Notes: generated by a model from the sequence alone, not told the origin. Shown: positions 32,484 to 40,573, numbered from the stretch's first letter. The stretch is 49,517 nt of DNA from an uncultured Collinsella sp. (GCA_958429225.1 CAUAJB010000006.1:1-49517); one strand, 5' to 3'. Made by a program: numbers and translations.

Positions 32484-32654
32484 ATGCTCAATGCTATCGC
32501 GCATGCTTTACTTGCCCTCGTGCCCGAGTTCGATGCTGCAAAGGTCGAGGACGTCCCTATGAGCCTGAAGGCCTGGATCGATGATTCGCAGGGCAACATC
32601 CGGAGGGAGACGTTGGGCGCCAAGTGCATGGTGCGTCACTTCTTTGCAAATTAG
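32484..32654 (+). CDS. 56-residue protein between argG and argH, unknown function
   Basis: This small frame codes 56 residues: it starts MLNAIAHALLALVPEFDAAK, contains VEDVPMSLKAWIDD and ends MVRHFFAN. AGGAG at 32471-32475 stands eight bases before the ATG. Codon use matches the genome. Helix-forming N-terminus, no membrane segment or signal. I do not recognise the family. Its place inside the arginine cluster suggests an accessory or regulatory role, which is only inference. The 117 bp after it hold no other gene before argH. Confidence 0.65.
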   Translation: MLNAIAHALLALVPEFDAAKVEDVPMSLKAWIDDSQGNIRRETLGAKCMVRHFFAN

Positions 32655-32771
32655 CTACATGGCCCAGCGCACGGCAGGGAGTGTGTAAAACTAGCGGTTG
32701 AAAATCGCTTTAGCGACAGGGCGCATTGCTTTGGGCGCTTGTTTTGGTATTTGATGAAAGGGGACGGTTCC

Positions 32772-34202
32772 ATGGCTCTTTGGGGCGGTCGTTTTGAGGC
32801 GGGCGTGGCCGAGGTCACGCAGGAGTTTGGCGCGTCGCTGCCGGTCGACAAACATCTCTATAAGCAGGATATCGCCGGATCTAAGGCACATGCCAAGATG
32901 CTGGCGGCCCAGGGCATTATCAGCGCCGAGGACGAGCAGGCGATTGCCGAGGGCCTGACCGGAATCGAACAGGATATCGATGCCGGCAACTTCACCTTCG
33001 ACATCAACGACGAGGACATTCATATGTCAATCGAGAGCGAGCTGACGCGCCGCATCGGCGAGGCCGGCAAGCGCCTGCATACCGGGCGTTCGCGCAACGA
33101 CCAGGTTGCGACCGATACGCGCCTGGGCGTCAAGGCGCTGGCCAAGGAGCTCATGGAGGCCAATCTTGAACTGCGCCATGTGCTGGTGGATGCGGCCAAG
33201 AAGTACGACAAGGTGATTCTGCCGGGCTATACGCACATGCAGCACGCTCAGCCCGTGCTGCTGTCGCATCATCTGCTGGCGTATTCCTGGATGTTCGCGC
33301 GCGACTTTACACGCCTGAAGGCCGCCTTTGATGCCGCCGACAACTGCCCGTTGGGTGCTGCCGCTCTTGCCGGTACGAGCTATCCGCTCGATCGTCAGAT
33401 GACGGCTGCCGAACTTGGCTTTGCGGGTGTGATTCCCAACTCGCTCGATGCGGTTTCCGACCGTGATTTCCTGCTCGATCTGCATTACGCCGGCTCCGTC
33501 ATGGCCATGCACCTGTCGCGTCTTTCCGAGGAGATCGTGCTGTGGTCGAGCTCCGAATTTGGCTTTATCACGCTTTCCGACTCCTACTCCACCGGCTCGT
33601 CCATCATGCCGCAGAAGAAGAATCCCGACTTTGCCGAGCTTATCCGCGGCAAGAGCGGCCGAGTCTATGGCAACCTGGTGCAGCTGCTCGTGACCATGAA
33701 GGGCCTGCCGCTTGCTTATAACAAGGACTTGCAGGAGGACAAGGAGGGCGCCCTCGATACCGCCCATACGCTCATGCAGTGCCTGTCCGTTATGGCCGGT
33801 ATGATTTCGACCTGGACCGTCAACGAGGATGCCATGGCGCGCGAGTGCGGCGTGGGGCACCTTGCCGCCACCGATGTTGCCGATTACCTGGCCAAGCGTG
33901 GCCTGCCGTTCCGCGAGGCACATGCCGTGGTGGGCCATTTGGTCCTGATGTGTGAGAAGCGCGGCTGCAACCTTGAGGACCTGCCGTTTGAGGTGTTCCA
34001 GGAGGCGAGCCCGCTCTTTGAGCACGACATTACCGAGGCGCTCGACATCCCGTCGATTGTCGCCGCGCGCACGACCGAGGGCGGCACCGCCCCTGCCGCC
34101 GTTGCCGTGCAGCTGCAGCGTGCCGAGGCACAGCTTGAGGCCGACAAAGGCGTGTTTGGATCGCTGACCAAGGTCGTCGAAATGGGCCACGGGGTAAAGT
34201 AG
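32772..34202 (+). CDS. argH: Argininosuccinate lyase ArgH
   Basis: ArgH splits argininosuccinate into arginine and fumarate. The 476-residue protein belongs to the fumarase/aspartase superfamily and shows MALWGGRF, EDIHMSIESEL, HTGRSRNDQVATDTRL, TGSSIMPQKKNPD (the flexible signature loop with the catalytic Ser) and ATDVADYLAKRGLPFREAH. All motifs are intact. AAAGGGG at 32757-32763 fixes the ATG at 32772. A terminator follows at 34253. Confidence 0.98.
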   Translation: MALWGGRFEAGVAEVTQEFGASLPVDKHLYKQDIAGSKAHAKMLAAQGIISAEDEQAIAEGLTGIEQDIDAGNFTFDINDEDIHMSIESELTRRIGEAGKRLHTGRSRNDQVATDTRLGVKALAKELMEANLELRHVLVDAAKKYDKVILPGYTHMQHAQPVLLSHHLLAYSWMFARDFTRLKAAFDAADNCPLGAAALAGTSYPLDRQMTAAELGFAGVIPNSLDAVSDRDFLLDLHYAGSVMAMHLSRLSEEIVLWSSSEFGFITLSDSYSTGSSIMPQKKNPDFAELIRGKSGRVYGNLVQLLVTMKGLPLAYNKDLQEDKEGALDTAHTLMQCLSVMAGMISTWTVNEDAMARECGVGHLAATDVADYLAKRGLPFREAHAVVGHLVLMCEKRGCNLEDLPFEVFQEASPLFEHDITEALDIPSIVAARTTEGGTAPAAVAVQLQRAEAQLEADKGVFGSLTKVVEMGHGVK

Positions 34203-34252
34203 GGGTTTGGCTGAAGCCGTTTTGGCCATGTATTGATAAATTGTTTTTGTTT

Positions 34253-34288
34253 ACGGGCGTCTGCTGTTGCGGGCGCCCGTATTTTGTT
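34253..34288 (+). terminator. Rho-independent terminator after argH
   Basis: ACGGGCG and CGCCCGT form a stem around a G/T-rich loop and are followed by ATTTTG. Confidence 0.75.
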
Positions 34289-34585
34289 GCTATGGGGGAG
34301 GGCCTTGTCGAGAACTTCTGTAGGACCTTTGGGCAGGTTGTGAAGGGGATACGTTCGCGGGCGGCAACCGACCGCCTGCTCTGTTCGGTGCGGTTGATGG
34401 GCGGTCGGATGGTACTCTAATCGGGCTTCGAAACAGAAGTGACACATATGGAGCGCTTTAATAAATTGCAGCGTTTCAATAAACAGCTTTTTGTTTAACT
34501 GCAGCTAAAACTCTGTTACGATGCAGTCCAGGCGGGTGCCGGAATGGGACTTGGGCACGCGCGAACCTACTTGAAAGGCTACCTT
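34289..34585 (+). promoter_or_regulatory. Spacer before ndk with a weak promoter candidate
   Basis: About 300 bp without a gene. TTTAAC (34494-34499) and TTACGA (34516-34521), 16 bp apart, are the best promoter-like pair. The stretch from about 34440 is AT-rich, consistent with a promoter. I see no other structure in it. Confidence 0.35.
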
Positions 34586-34990
34586 ATGGCTATCGAGAAG
34601 ACTTTCATCATGATTAAGCCCGACGCCGTGCGCGACCGCAAGATCGGCGAGATCGTTGCTCGCATTGAGCGCAGCGGCCTTGTCATCGAGCGCATGGAGA
34701 TGACCACGCTCGAGCGCGCTACCGTCGAGGAGCACTACGCCCATCTGGCCGACAAGCCCTTCTTTGGCGGTCTCTGCGACTTTATGACGAGCGGTCCGGT
34801 CGTCAAGATGGTCGTTTCCGGTCTCTCCGCTGTCTCCAAGATGCGCACCCTTATGGGTGCTACCAACCCGCTTGATGCTGCCCCCGGCACCATTCGCGGC
34901 GACTTCGCTGTCGATGTCAACGCCAACGTGATCCACGGCTCCGACTGCCTGGAGAACGCCGAGATCGAGATCAAGCGCTTCTTTGGCTAA
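34586..34990 (+). CDS. ndk: Nucleoside diphosphate kinase
   Basis: Ndk passes the gamma phosphate from ATP to other NDPs. The 134-residue protein is of normal length and shows KTFIMIKPDAVRDRKIGEI, the substrate loop GATNPLDAAPGTIRGDFAVD and the phosphohistidine site NVIHGSDCLENAEIEI. GAAAGG precedes the ATG at 34586. An in-frame start at 34544 would add 14 residues before the conserved N-terminus. Strong terminator downstream. Confidence 0.98.
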   Translation: MAIEKTFIMIKPDAVRDRKIGEIVARIERSGLVIERMEMTTLERATVEEHYAHLADKPFFGGLCDFMTSGPVVKMVVSGLSAVSKMRTLMGATNPLDAAPGTIRGDFAVDVNANVIHGSDCLENAEIEIKRFFG

Positions 34991-35028
34991 ACCAGCTTTG
35001 ACTCCTTAAAGCTGTTAGCGTGTGGCTT

Positions 35029-35066
35029 GGGCGCCGCGGAACTCCGTCCGCGGCGCCCTTTATATT
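35029..35066 (+). terminator. Rho-independent terminator after ndk
   Basis: A perfect 12-bp stem, GGGCGCCGCGGA with TCCGCGGCGCCC, closes a 6-nt loop and is followed by TTTATATT. Confidence 0.9.
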
Positions 35067-35068
35067 CC

Positions 35069-35142
35069 AGTAGATTTCTGGTAACAGCGTAGAAATCTAC
35101 TAAAGAGTCCCCGTCCGGATGTGTGCTCCGGGCGGGGGCTGG
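35069..35142 (-). terminator. Two hairpins after rpiB on the minus strand
   Basis: The nearer hairpin (35107-35140) pairs AGCCCCCGCCCGGA with TCCGGACGGGGACT, followed on the minus strand by CTTTAG, and probably ends rpiB. The second (35069-35101) is a perfect 11-bp stem, AGTAGATTTCT with AGAAATCTACT. Confidence 0.6.
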
Positions 35143-35167
35143 CGTTAGCGTTTGGCTTTGTAAGTCT

Positions 35168-35635
35168 TTAAGCCTCGTCGACGACCTTGAGTCCGCGGGT
35201 CTGGTCGATTTCGTTGAGGAGATTGACGCGACGCTCGTGGCGGCCGCCCTCAAACTCGGCGTCGAGCCACTCGTCGACGATCATCTTGGCGAGCTCGGAG
35301 CCCACGACGCGGGCGCCAAAGGCGAGTACGTTGGTATTGTTGTGCATGCGCGAGAGCTTGGCGCTGAAGGGTTCGGAGCACACGACGGCGCGTACGCCCT
35401 CGACCTTGTTGGCGGCCAGGCTAATCCCGACACCGGTGCCGCAGATCAGGATGCCCAGGTCGACGTCGCCGTTGGCAACGGCCTTACCCACCTTGTAGCC
35501 GGCGATTGGGTAGTCAAAGCTCTCGGAGGTGTCGGTGCCAAAGTTCACGACCTCGCAGCCGCGCTCCTTCAGGTGCTCGGAGATGATGTTCTTGAGCTCG
35601 ACGGCGGCGTGGTCGTTGCCGATACCGATCTTCAT
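35168..35635 (-). CDS. rpiB: Ribose-5-phosphate isomerase B
   Basis: RpiB interconverts ribulose-5-P and ribose-5-P. The 155-residue LacAB/RpiB-family protein has IGNDHAAVELK (usual GSDHAG), FGTDTSESFDYP, GILICGTGVGISLAANKVEGVRA with the catalytic Cys, and NVLAFGARVVG. The RpiB assignment, rather than LacA or LacB, follows from the SFDYP region and from being a lone gene; an allose-6-P isomerase role cannot be excluded. AGAGAGGA precedes the ATG. Confidence 0.9.
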   Translation of the reverse strand: MKIGIGNDHAAVELKNIISEHLKERGCEVVNFGTDTSESFDYPIAGYKVGKAVANGDVDLGILICGTGVGISLAANKVEGVRAVVCSEPFSAKLSRMHNNTNVLAFGARVVGSELAKMIVDEWLDAEFEGGRHERRVNLLNEIDQTRGLKVVDEA

Positions 35636-35906
35636 GGATGGTTCCTCTCTGGTCTGTGCGGCGAGATTGCTAAAGGTTTTACCGCGTTCGACTGCATGAT
35701 AGCGCGACTTTTGCGTAAACGCTCGGGCGTTTTTTGGTCAAACGCTTTAGTTTGCAGCAAGACTATCTTTTCATGAATGAATGCTGTCAGATTGCGCTTG
35801 AACGCCGTCCGCCGGAACCATGGTTGCGGTTTTTGATGCATTGTTATCAAATAAAAGAGCTAACTCTTTTTGAGAGCCCAGTCCGTTATACAAGTAGGAG
35901 ATACCT

Positions 35907-37226
35907 ATGCCTGCCGATTCCCTTCGTGATACCGCGTTTTGCGATGTTTTGAACCGCGAGCTTGTCTGTGCGCTCGGATGCACCGAGCCCATTGCCGTTG
36001 CCTATGCAGCGGCGTTGGCGAGCCAGACGCTCGGTTGCGAACCCGATCATATGGATGTTGCCTGCTCGGGCAACATCATCAAGAACGTTAAGAGCGTGAC
36101 TGTGCCCAACTCGGGCGGTATGCACGGTATTGAAGCGGCGGCCGTGCTGGGTGCCGTGGGCGGCGACGCCAAGAGCGCGCTCGAGGTGCTCGAGAGCGTT
36201 GACGATAAAGACCGTGCTCGTGTGGCCGAGCTCCTCGCCGATGCCGGCTACTGCGATGTGTCGCTTGTCGAGGGTGTGCCCAACCTCTACATCAAGGTGA
36301 CTGCCACGGCCGGGGGCCATACCGCGGTCGTCGAGATTACCGACCACCACACCAACGTCACGTGCCATACGCTCGACGGTATTCCGGTGTGTGGCAAGTC
36401 GGCGGGGGAGTGTGCCGCCTGCGCCGAGCGCGTCGTGGCCGAGCGTGCCGCAGATAGCGCTGACACGCCCATGTCGATTGAGGCCATCATCGATTTTATC
36501 GAGGGCGGCGACATTGAGGACGCCCGCGCTGCCGTTGAGCGTCAGATTGTGCTGAATGGCGCGATCAGTGCCGAGGGCCTGGCGCACGCTTGGGGCGCCG
36601 AGGTGGGTCGAACGCTGCTGGGTGCTCGTGCCGATGACGTCGCCTGCCGCGCCCGTGCCCGTGCGGCCGCAGGGTCCGACGCCCGCATGAACGGTTGCGC
36701 GCTGCCGGTCGCCATTGTGTGCGGCTCGGGCAATCAGGGCATTACCTGCGCATTGCCCGTCATGGAGTATGCCGAGTACCTGCGTTGCGACCACGAGCGC
36801 CTGGTGCGCGCCGTGATGCTGTCCGATCTTATCGCCGTGCATATCAAGAGCTATATCGGTGCACTCTCGGCGTTTTGCGGTGCTATTTGCGCCGCATGTG
36901 GTGCCGGTGCCGCGATTACCTGGCTGTGTGGTGGCACGCGTGAGCAGATCGGCGCGACGGTCTCGAACACGCTCGGCAACGTTGGTGGCATCGTGTGCGA
37001 TGGCGCCAAGGCGAGCTGCGCCGCCAAGATTTCCGCTGCCGTCGATGCGGCGATTCTGGGCCACGATATGGCCATGCAGGGCCGCGGCTTCCGTGCCGGC
37101 GAGGGCCTGATCCAGGATACCGTCGAGCAGACAATCGCCAGTATGGGCTATGTGGGCCGTGTGGGCATGAAAGACACCGACGTCGAGATCCTCAACATTA
37201 TGATCGGCAAGACTCGAGTCTGTTAG
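35907..37226 (+). CDS. CyuA/UPF0597-family L-cysteine desulfidase-like protein
   Basis: This is a 439-residue member of the serine-dehydratase-alpha / UPF0597 (YhaM, CyuA) family, whose members break down cysteine to pyruvate, ammonia and sulfide with a 4Fe-4S cluster. Motifs: ALGCTEPIAVAYAAALAS at the N-terminus, SGNIIKNVKSVTVPN, GHTAVVEITDHHTNV, CGSGNQGITCALPV, and the Gly/Ala/Cys-rich CGAICAACGAGAAI. Candidate cluster Cys residues are in GCTEP, CGSGNQGITC and the CAAC stretch. GTAGGAG precedes the ATG. The 270-bp upstream spacer is AT-rich and has no clear promoter. A hairpin follows the stop. Confidence 0.88.
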   Translation: MPADSLRDTAFCDVLNRELVCALGCTEPIAVAYAAALASQTLGCEPDHMDVACSGNIIKNVKSVTVPNSGGMHGIEAAAVLGAVGGDAKSALEVLESVDDKDRARVAELLADAGYCDVSLVEGVPNLYIKVTATAGGHTAVVEITDHHTNVTCHTLDGIPVCGKSAGECAACAERVVAERAADSADTPMSIEAIIDFIEGGDIEDARAAVERQIVLNGAISAEGLAHAWGAEVGRTLLGARADDVACRARARAAAGSDARMNGCALPVAIVCGSGNQGITCALPVMEYAEYLRCDHERLVRAVMLSDLIAVHIKSYIGALSAFCGAICAACGAGAAITWLCGGTREQIGATVSNTLGNVGGIVCDGAKASCAAKISAAVDAAILGHDMAMQGRGFRAGEGLIQDTVEQTIASMGYVGRVGMKDTDVEILNIMIGKTRVC

Positions 37227-37252
37227 TTACGCGGTTTTACCAAACCGCGTAA
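37227..37252 (+). terminator. Hairpin directly after the cyuA-like stop
   Basis: TTACGCGGTTT and AAACCGCGTAA pair perfectly around four bases. No clear T-run follows. The 112-nt repeat element begins seven bases later. Confidence 0.55.
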
Positions 37253-37258
37253 CCAGTC

Positions 37259-37370
37259 GACGCTGCAAACGCCCCGAAGCGGCAATCTGCCTTTCAATCG
37301 TCGGGCATGGCCAGAAGGCCTATGCCCTCCTCTTTCAAGGCACATTGCTCGCTTAGGGGCGTTTTCGCTG
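37259..37370. ncRNA. 112-nt structured repeat element, copy 1
   Basis: A long imperfect hairpin shared with 40349-40461. The outer stem AACGCCCCGAAGC (37268-37280) pairs with GCTTAGGGGCGTT (37351-37363). GCAA pairs with TTGC, then TGCCTT (37288-37293) with AAGGCA (37337-37342). The tip GGGCATGGCC-AGAA-GGCC-T-ATGCCC lies at 37303-37327. The inner bases and loops match copy 2, while the outer stem sequence differs by paired changes. It could be a structured RNA or a mobile palindromic repeat. The Collinsella-1 RNA motif is a known name to compare with; I cannot confirm identity. Confidence 0.6.
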
Positions 37371-37415
37371 AATTATGCTCAACCTGCGGCGCTATTTTGT
37401 TTGGTGGGAGGGGTC

Positions 37416-38174
37416 CTATGACAGTTCGTCGGCTACTTGGTGTTCGTAGAAGGCTTCTACTACGGCGTTGAAATCGCGTGCGAAGTCTTCCATGGTTCCG
37501 TGCCAGGTGGCTCGGCTGGGTTTTCCCTGGCCAACATAGGCAGTTTGAATACCGCAGGCGGGACTGGGGAAGTCGCGCTTGGGGTCGTTGCCCACCATAA
37601 GGACCTCGTGTGGCTCGAGTCTCATCACCTGAAGTTGCTCTAGATAGTAGGTGGCATCGGGCTTGCAGCGGGTGGTGTTTCCCATGTGCGTGATGAGCTC
37701 AAAGGGGGCGTCGGCCAGGTCGCCCCAACCCATGCGGCACTCGATAGCCCCCTGGGGAAAGCTGGGGTTGGTAAAGAGCGCGCAACGCAGCCCTGCGTCC
37801 TGTACGGCCTGAAGCGCGGCGTGCGCGCCCGGCATGGCGTGGGCGTTGATGACATCGTCATTCTTGTGCGGAAGCACTTCGCGGTCGTAGTAGGTAAACG
37901 CCTCGTAGATGATAGGATCGGAGAGGCAGATGCCGCACCTGCGCTCGACCTCGGTGCGGTAAAACTCAAGATTGGTGCGGTTGTCCGTGCCGCTTCGGCG
38001 GTTGGCGTTGAGGTCGACCAGGATGGTGCCGAGGCGCGCCATCGTGCCACCGCGGCTGCGTCGTCCGATATCCGCGAGCATCGACGAGACATCCTTAAAA
38101 TAGCGAAGGATGAACGCGTTGAGGTTGATGCTGAGAAGCGTCTCGTCCATATCGAAAACGACTGCTTTGAGCAC
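37416..38174 (-). CDS. HAD-family hydrolase
   Basis: This is a 252-residue HAD hydrolase with a C1-type helical cap. Motif I is VVFDMDETLLSI with Asp8 and Asp10. Motif II is the Thr of CALFTNPSFP. Motif III is the Lys of RCKPDATYY. Motif IV is VGNDPKRDFPSPACG. The substrate is not predictable; small phosphate esters are typical. The start is a GTG at 38174 with GAAAGG seven bases upstream. Convergent with the cyuA-like gene and divergent from the S1 gene. Confidence 0.88.
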   Translation of the reverse strand: MLKAVVFDMDETLLSINLNAFILRYFKDVSSMLADIGRRSRGGTMARLGTILVDLNANRRSGTDNRTNLEFYRTEVERRCGICLSDPIIYEAFTYYDREVLPHKNDDVINAHAMPGAHAALQAVQDAGLRCALFTNPSFPQGAIECRMGWGDLADAPFELITHMGNTTRCKPDATYYLEQLQVMRLEPHEVLMVGNDPKRDFPSPACGIQTAYVGQGKPSRATWHGTMEDFARDFNAVVEAFYEHQVADELS

Positions 38175-38488
38175 GCGGGCACCTTTCTCGATAAATCGTT
38201 CCAGAATCGTTGCTCCGGATACTTTACCCCAAAGCCGTATGCCTAACTGCCTATCGTCAACTTATGGAGACGGTCGTCCACAAGATTGCGAAAAAGTCTC
38301 CATACGAGTAAAAAATCGCAGTTCACGCTTGAAATCGAAATGATTTCCCCGTAACCTATACGAACGTGATTGCATAAGCGTCACATTAGTATCTGTCGGC
38401 TCCCGAGTGTTCCTAAACGTTGTGTGCTTGTCGCACCCTTCTGTAGGTCCTAGCAATCGGGGCCCCGTAGTTCGAAAGGGGTCCACCT
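38175..38488 (+). promoter_or_regulatory. Leader region and promoter of the S1 gene
   Basis: About 310 bp without a gene. A promoter is likely at 38329-38357: TTGAAA, a 17-bp spacer, TAACCT. That would leave a leader of roughly 125 nt before the TTG start. Upstream, TATGGAGAC (38263-38271) and GTCTCCATA (38296-38304) form a perfect 9-bp inverted repeat across a 24-nt gap, on either side of which runs of A occur. It could be an operator or the end of an upstream transcript. Confidence 0.5.
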
Positions 38489-39655
38489 TTGAGTGAGATT
38501 CAGAACTCGTCCATTTTCTCTCTTGACGATGTCAACGAGGAGGAGATGAACAACCTCATCGACGGTACGATTACCGACTTTGATGAGGGCGATCTCGTTA
38601 ACGGCACTGTCGTTAAGATCGAGCATGACGAGGTGCTCGTTGACATCGGATTCAAGTCCGAGGGCGTTATCCCGGTCCGCGAGCTGTCCATCCGCAAGGA
38701 CGCTAACCCTGCAGACATCGTTGCACTCGGTGATCCCATCGAGGCTCTGGTTCTCCAGAAGGAGGACAAGGACGGTCGTCTGGTCCTGTCCAAGAAGCGT
38801 GCCGAGTACGAGCGTGCTTGGAACCGCATCGAGGAGAAGTTCAACTCCGGCGAGAACGTCGAGGGCGAGGTTATCGAGGTTGTCAAGGGCGGCCTGATCC
38901 TCGACATCGGCCTGCGTGGCTTCCTGCCCGCTTCCCTCGTCGACCTCCGTCGCGTCAAGGACCTCAACGCCTACATGGGCACCCGCATCGAGGCCCGCGT
39001 CATCGAGATGGACCGCAACCGCAACAACGTCGTCCTCTCCCGTCGCGTCGTGCTCGAGGAGTCCCGTAAGGCTGAGCGCTCCGAGATCCTGTCCAAGCTC
39101 AAGTCTGGCATGCGTCTCCAGGGCACCGTTTCCTCCATCGTCGACTTCGGCGCCTTCGTCGACCTCGGTGGTATCGACGGCCTCATCCACATTTCCGAGC
39201 TCTCCTGGAACCACGTCAACCATCCTTCCGAGGTTGTCAAGGTCGGCCAGGAGGTCGAGGTCGAGGTTCTCGACGTCGATCTCAACCGCGAGCGCATCTC
39301 CCTGGGTCTCAAGCAGACCACCGAGGATCCGTGGCGTGCACTGGTCAAGAAGTACCCCGTCGGCGCTATCGTCGAGGGCACTGTGACCAAGCTTGTCCCG
39401 TTCGGCGCTTTCGTCGACCTGGGCGAGGGCATCGAGGGCCTGGTGCACATCTCCGAGATGGCCAACAAGCACGTCGATCAGCCTTCTCAGGTCACCCACG
39501 TGGGCGACAAGGTTCAGGTCAAGGTCATGGAGATCGACCTCGACCGTCGTCGTATCTCCCTGTCCATGAAGTCTGCTGCTGAGACTCTGGGCGTCGAGAT
39601 CGAGGTTACCCCGCTGCCTTCCGAGAAGAAGGACGAGGAGACCGACGCCGAGTAA
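38489..39655 (+). CDS. rpsA: 30S ribosomal protein S1 (four S1 domains)
   Basis: S1 binds mRNA on the 30S subunit. The 388-residue protein has four S1 (OB-fold) domains starting near GDLVNGTVVKIEHDEVLVDIG, GENVEGEVIEVVKGGLILDIG, GMRLQGTVSSIVDFGAFVDLG and GAIVEGTVTKLVPFGAFVDLG. Each later repeat has the G-hIS-E core (LIHISELSW, LVHISEMAN). This is the shorter actinobacterial/Gram-positive form, against six domains in E. coli. The start is TTG at 38489, with AAAGGGG at 38475-38481 seven bases before it and no ATG or GTG in frame nearby. The codon bias is very strong. Confidence 0.95.
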   Translation: MSEIQNSSIFSLDDVNEEEMNNLIDGTITDFDEGDLVNGTVVKIEHDEVLVDIGFKSEGVIPVRELSIRKDANPADIVALGDPIEALVLQKEDKDGRLVLSKKRAEYERAWNRIEEKFNSGENVEGEVIEVVKGGLILDIGLRGFLPASLVDLRRVKDLNAYMGTRIEARVIEMDRNRNNVVLSRRVVLEESRKAERSEILSKLKSGMRLQGTVSSIVDFGAFVDLGGIDGLIHISELSWNHVNHPSEVVKVGQEVEVEVLDVDLNRERISLGLKQTTEDPWRALVKKYPVGAIVEGTVTKLVPFGAFVDLGEGIEGLVHISEMANKHVDQPSQVTHVGDKVQVKVMEIDLDRRRISLSMKSAAETLGVEIEVTPLPSEKKDEETDAE

Positions 39656-39678
39656 ATCGGTTTGACGATCACTTGTTT

Positions 39679-39713
39679 AAGGGATCCGTCCGCAATGGAC
39701 GGATCCCTTTTTG
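39679..39713 (+). terminator. Rho-independent terminator after rpsA
   Basis: A perfect 13-bp stem (AAGGGATCCGTCC with GGACGGATCCCTT) closes GCAAT and is followed by TTTG after the stem's own T residues. Confidence 0.92.
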
Positions 39714-39979
39714 CATTTGCTGCTGAGGTGCGCGATGCTGCCCGTGCTGTCCACACGTTATTTGGTTGTCGGTGCATGAAAAATGCCGACATCCCGCCTC
39801 GGGGAGGAGGCGGGAACGCACCGAGTAGACGGAGGGGTGCGGAGCGCGGTCGCGTCTCGACTGACGACGTTGCCCATCGACGACCCTATTGTACTGTATA
39901 TCGTGGTTCTTGGTTTATCGTGTCGAACGCTTGTGTTGTGCCATTGCCTGCGGCAACGGTGTGCTACACTCTTGCACTG
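39714..39979 (+). promoter_or_regulatory. Spacer between rpsA and rnpB with the rnpB promoter
   Basis: No gene. CCCGCCTC and GAGGCGGG (within 39794-39815) form an 8-bp hairpin. The rnpB promoter is probably TTGCCT (39944-39949) and an extended -10, TGC followed by TACACT (39965-39970), 15 bp apart. This puts the start point about ten bases downstream, at the first base of rnpB. Confidence 0.55.
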
Positions 39980-40339
39980 CTGAGTGGGCCAGACGGTCGC
40001 GCGATGTGCTGCTTGCAGCACGCGTGAGGAAAGTCCGGGCTCCAGAGGGCGGGATGCCGGCTAACGGCCGGGCGGAGTGATCCGACGGAAAGCGCCGCAG
40101 AAAAGAAGACTCCCACCTGCGCCGCAAGGCGTAAAGGGAAAAGCTGAAACGGTGGTGTAAGAGACCACCAGCGTCGTGGCAACACGGCGGCTTGGCAAGC
40201 CCCATCCGGAGCAAGCGCGAATAGGAACGCTATGGGCCGGCCCGGTCCGCGTTCGGGTAGCGTGCGTGGAGCTGCACGGTAACGTGCAGACAAGATAAAT
40301 GACCGTTCACGACAGAACCCGGCTTATCGGCCCACTCAG
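39980..40339 (+). ncRNA. rnpB: RNase P RNA, bacterial type A
   Basis: This is the catalytic RNA that matures tRNA 5' ends. The ends CTGAGTGGGCC and GGCCCACTCAG pair as P1. The universal core is present: GAGGAAAGTCCGGGCTCC (CR-I, left P4 strand) near 40026, AGGGAAAAGCTGAAACGG-type sequence in the specificity domain, GGTGTAAGAGACCACCAGC, and ACAGAACCCGGCTTA (CR-V, right P4 strand) near 40312. The size of 360 nt is usual. Short frames on both strands here are not genes. It is followed nine bases later by copy 2 of the 112-nt element. Confidence 0.97.
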
Positions 40340-40348
40340 CACTTTGTT

Positions 40349-40461
40349 GACGCTGCGAACCCGTCAGCGCGGCAATCTGCCTTTCAAGCCTTCGGGCATG
40401 ACCATAAGGTCAATGCCCTTGTCTTTCAAGGCACCTTGCTCGCGCTGACGGGTTCTCGCTG
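40349..40461. ncRNA. 113-nt structured repeat element, copy 2, just after rnpB
   Basis: Matches copy 1 in the interior and in the flanks (GACGCTG ... TCGCTG). The outer stem AACCCGTCAGCGC (40358-40370) pairs perfectly with GCGCTGACGGGTT (40442-40454), a different sequence from copy 1. The tip is GGGCATGACC-ATAA-GGTC-A-ATGCCC (40394-40418); its GACC/GGTC pair replaces GGCC/GGCC of copy 1. TGCCTT/AAGGCA and GCAA/TTGC are identical in both. Confidence 0.6.
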
Positions 40462-40573
40462 TTGGTGACGGTATCATTGGCGTTTCCGTTCTTGTTGGCG
40501 AGGTCAACGGTGCTGTCTTTGCCGTATTATTGAGGCTGTTTGTTGCTGCGCTTTATTTTGTTGAGGGGCTTTG

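Noticed and set aside
35773..35952. Upstream frame starting MNECCQ before the cyuA-like gene, thought of as a cysteine-sensing leader peptide
   Set aside because: Two early Cys are suggestive, but there is no ribosome site, the frame runs on past the cyuA start, and no terminator structure follows.
39889..40293. Several open frames of 60-110 codons on both strands across rnpB
   Set aside because: They lie on the RNase P RNA gene and its promoter; composition is that of a structured RNA.
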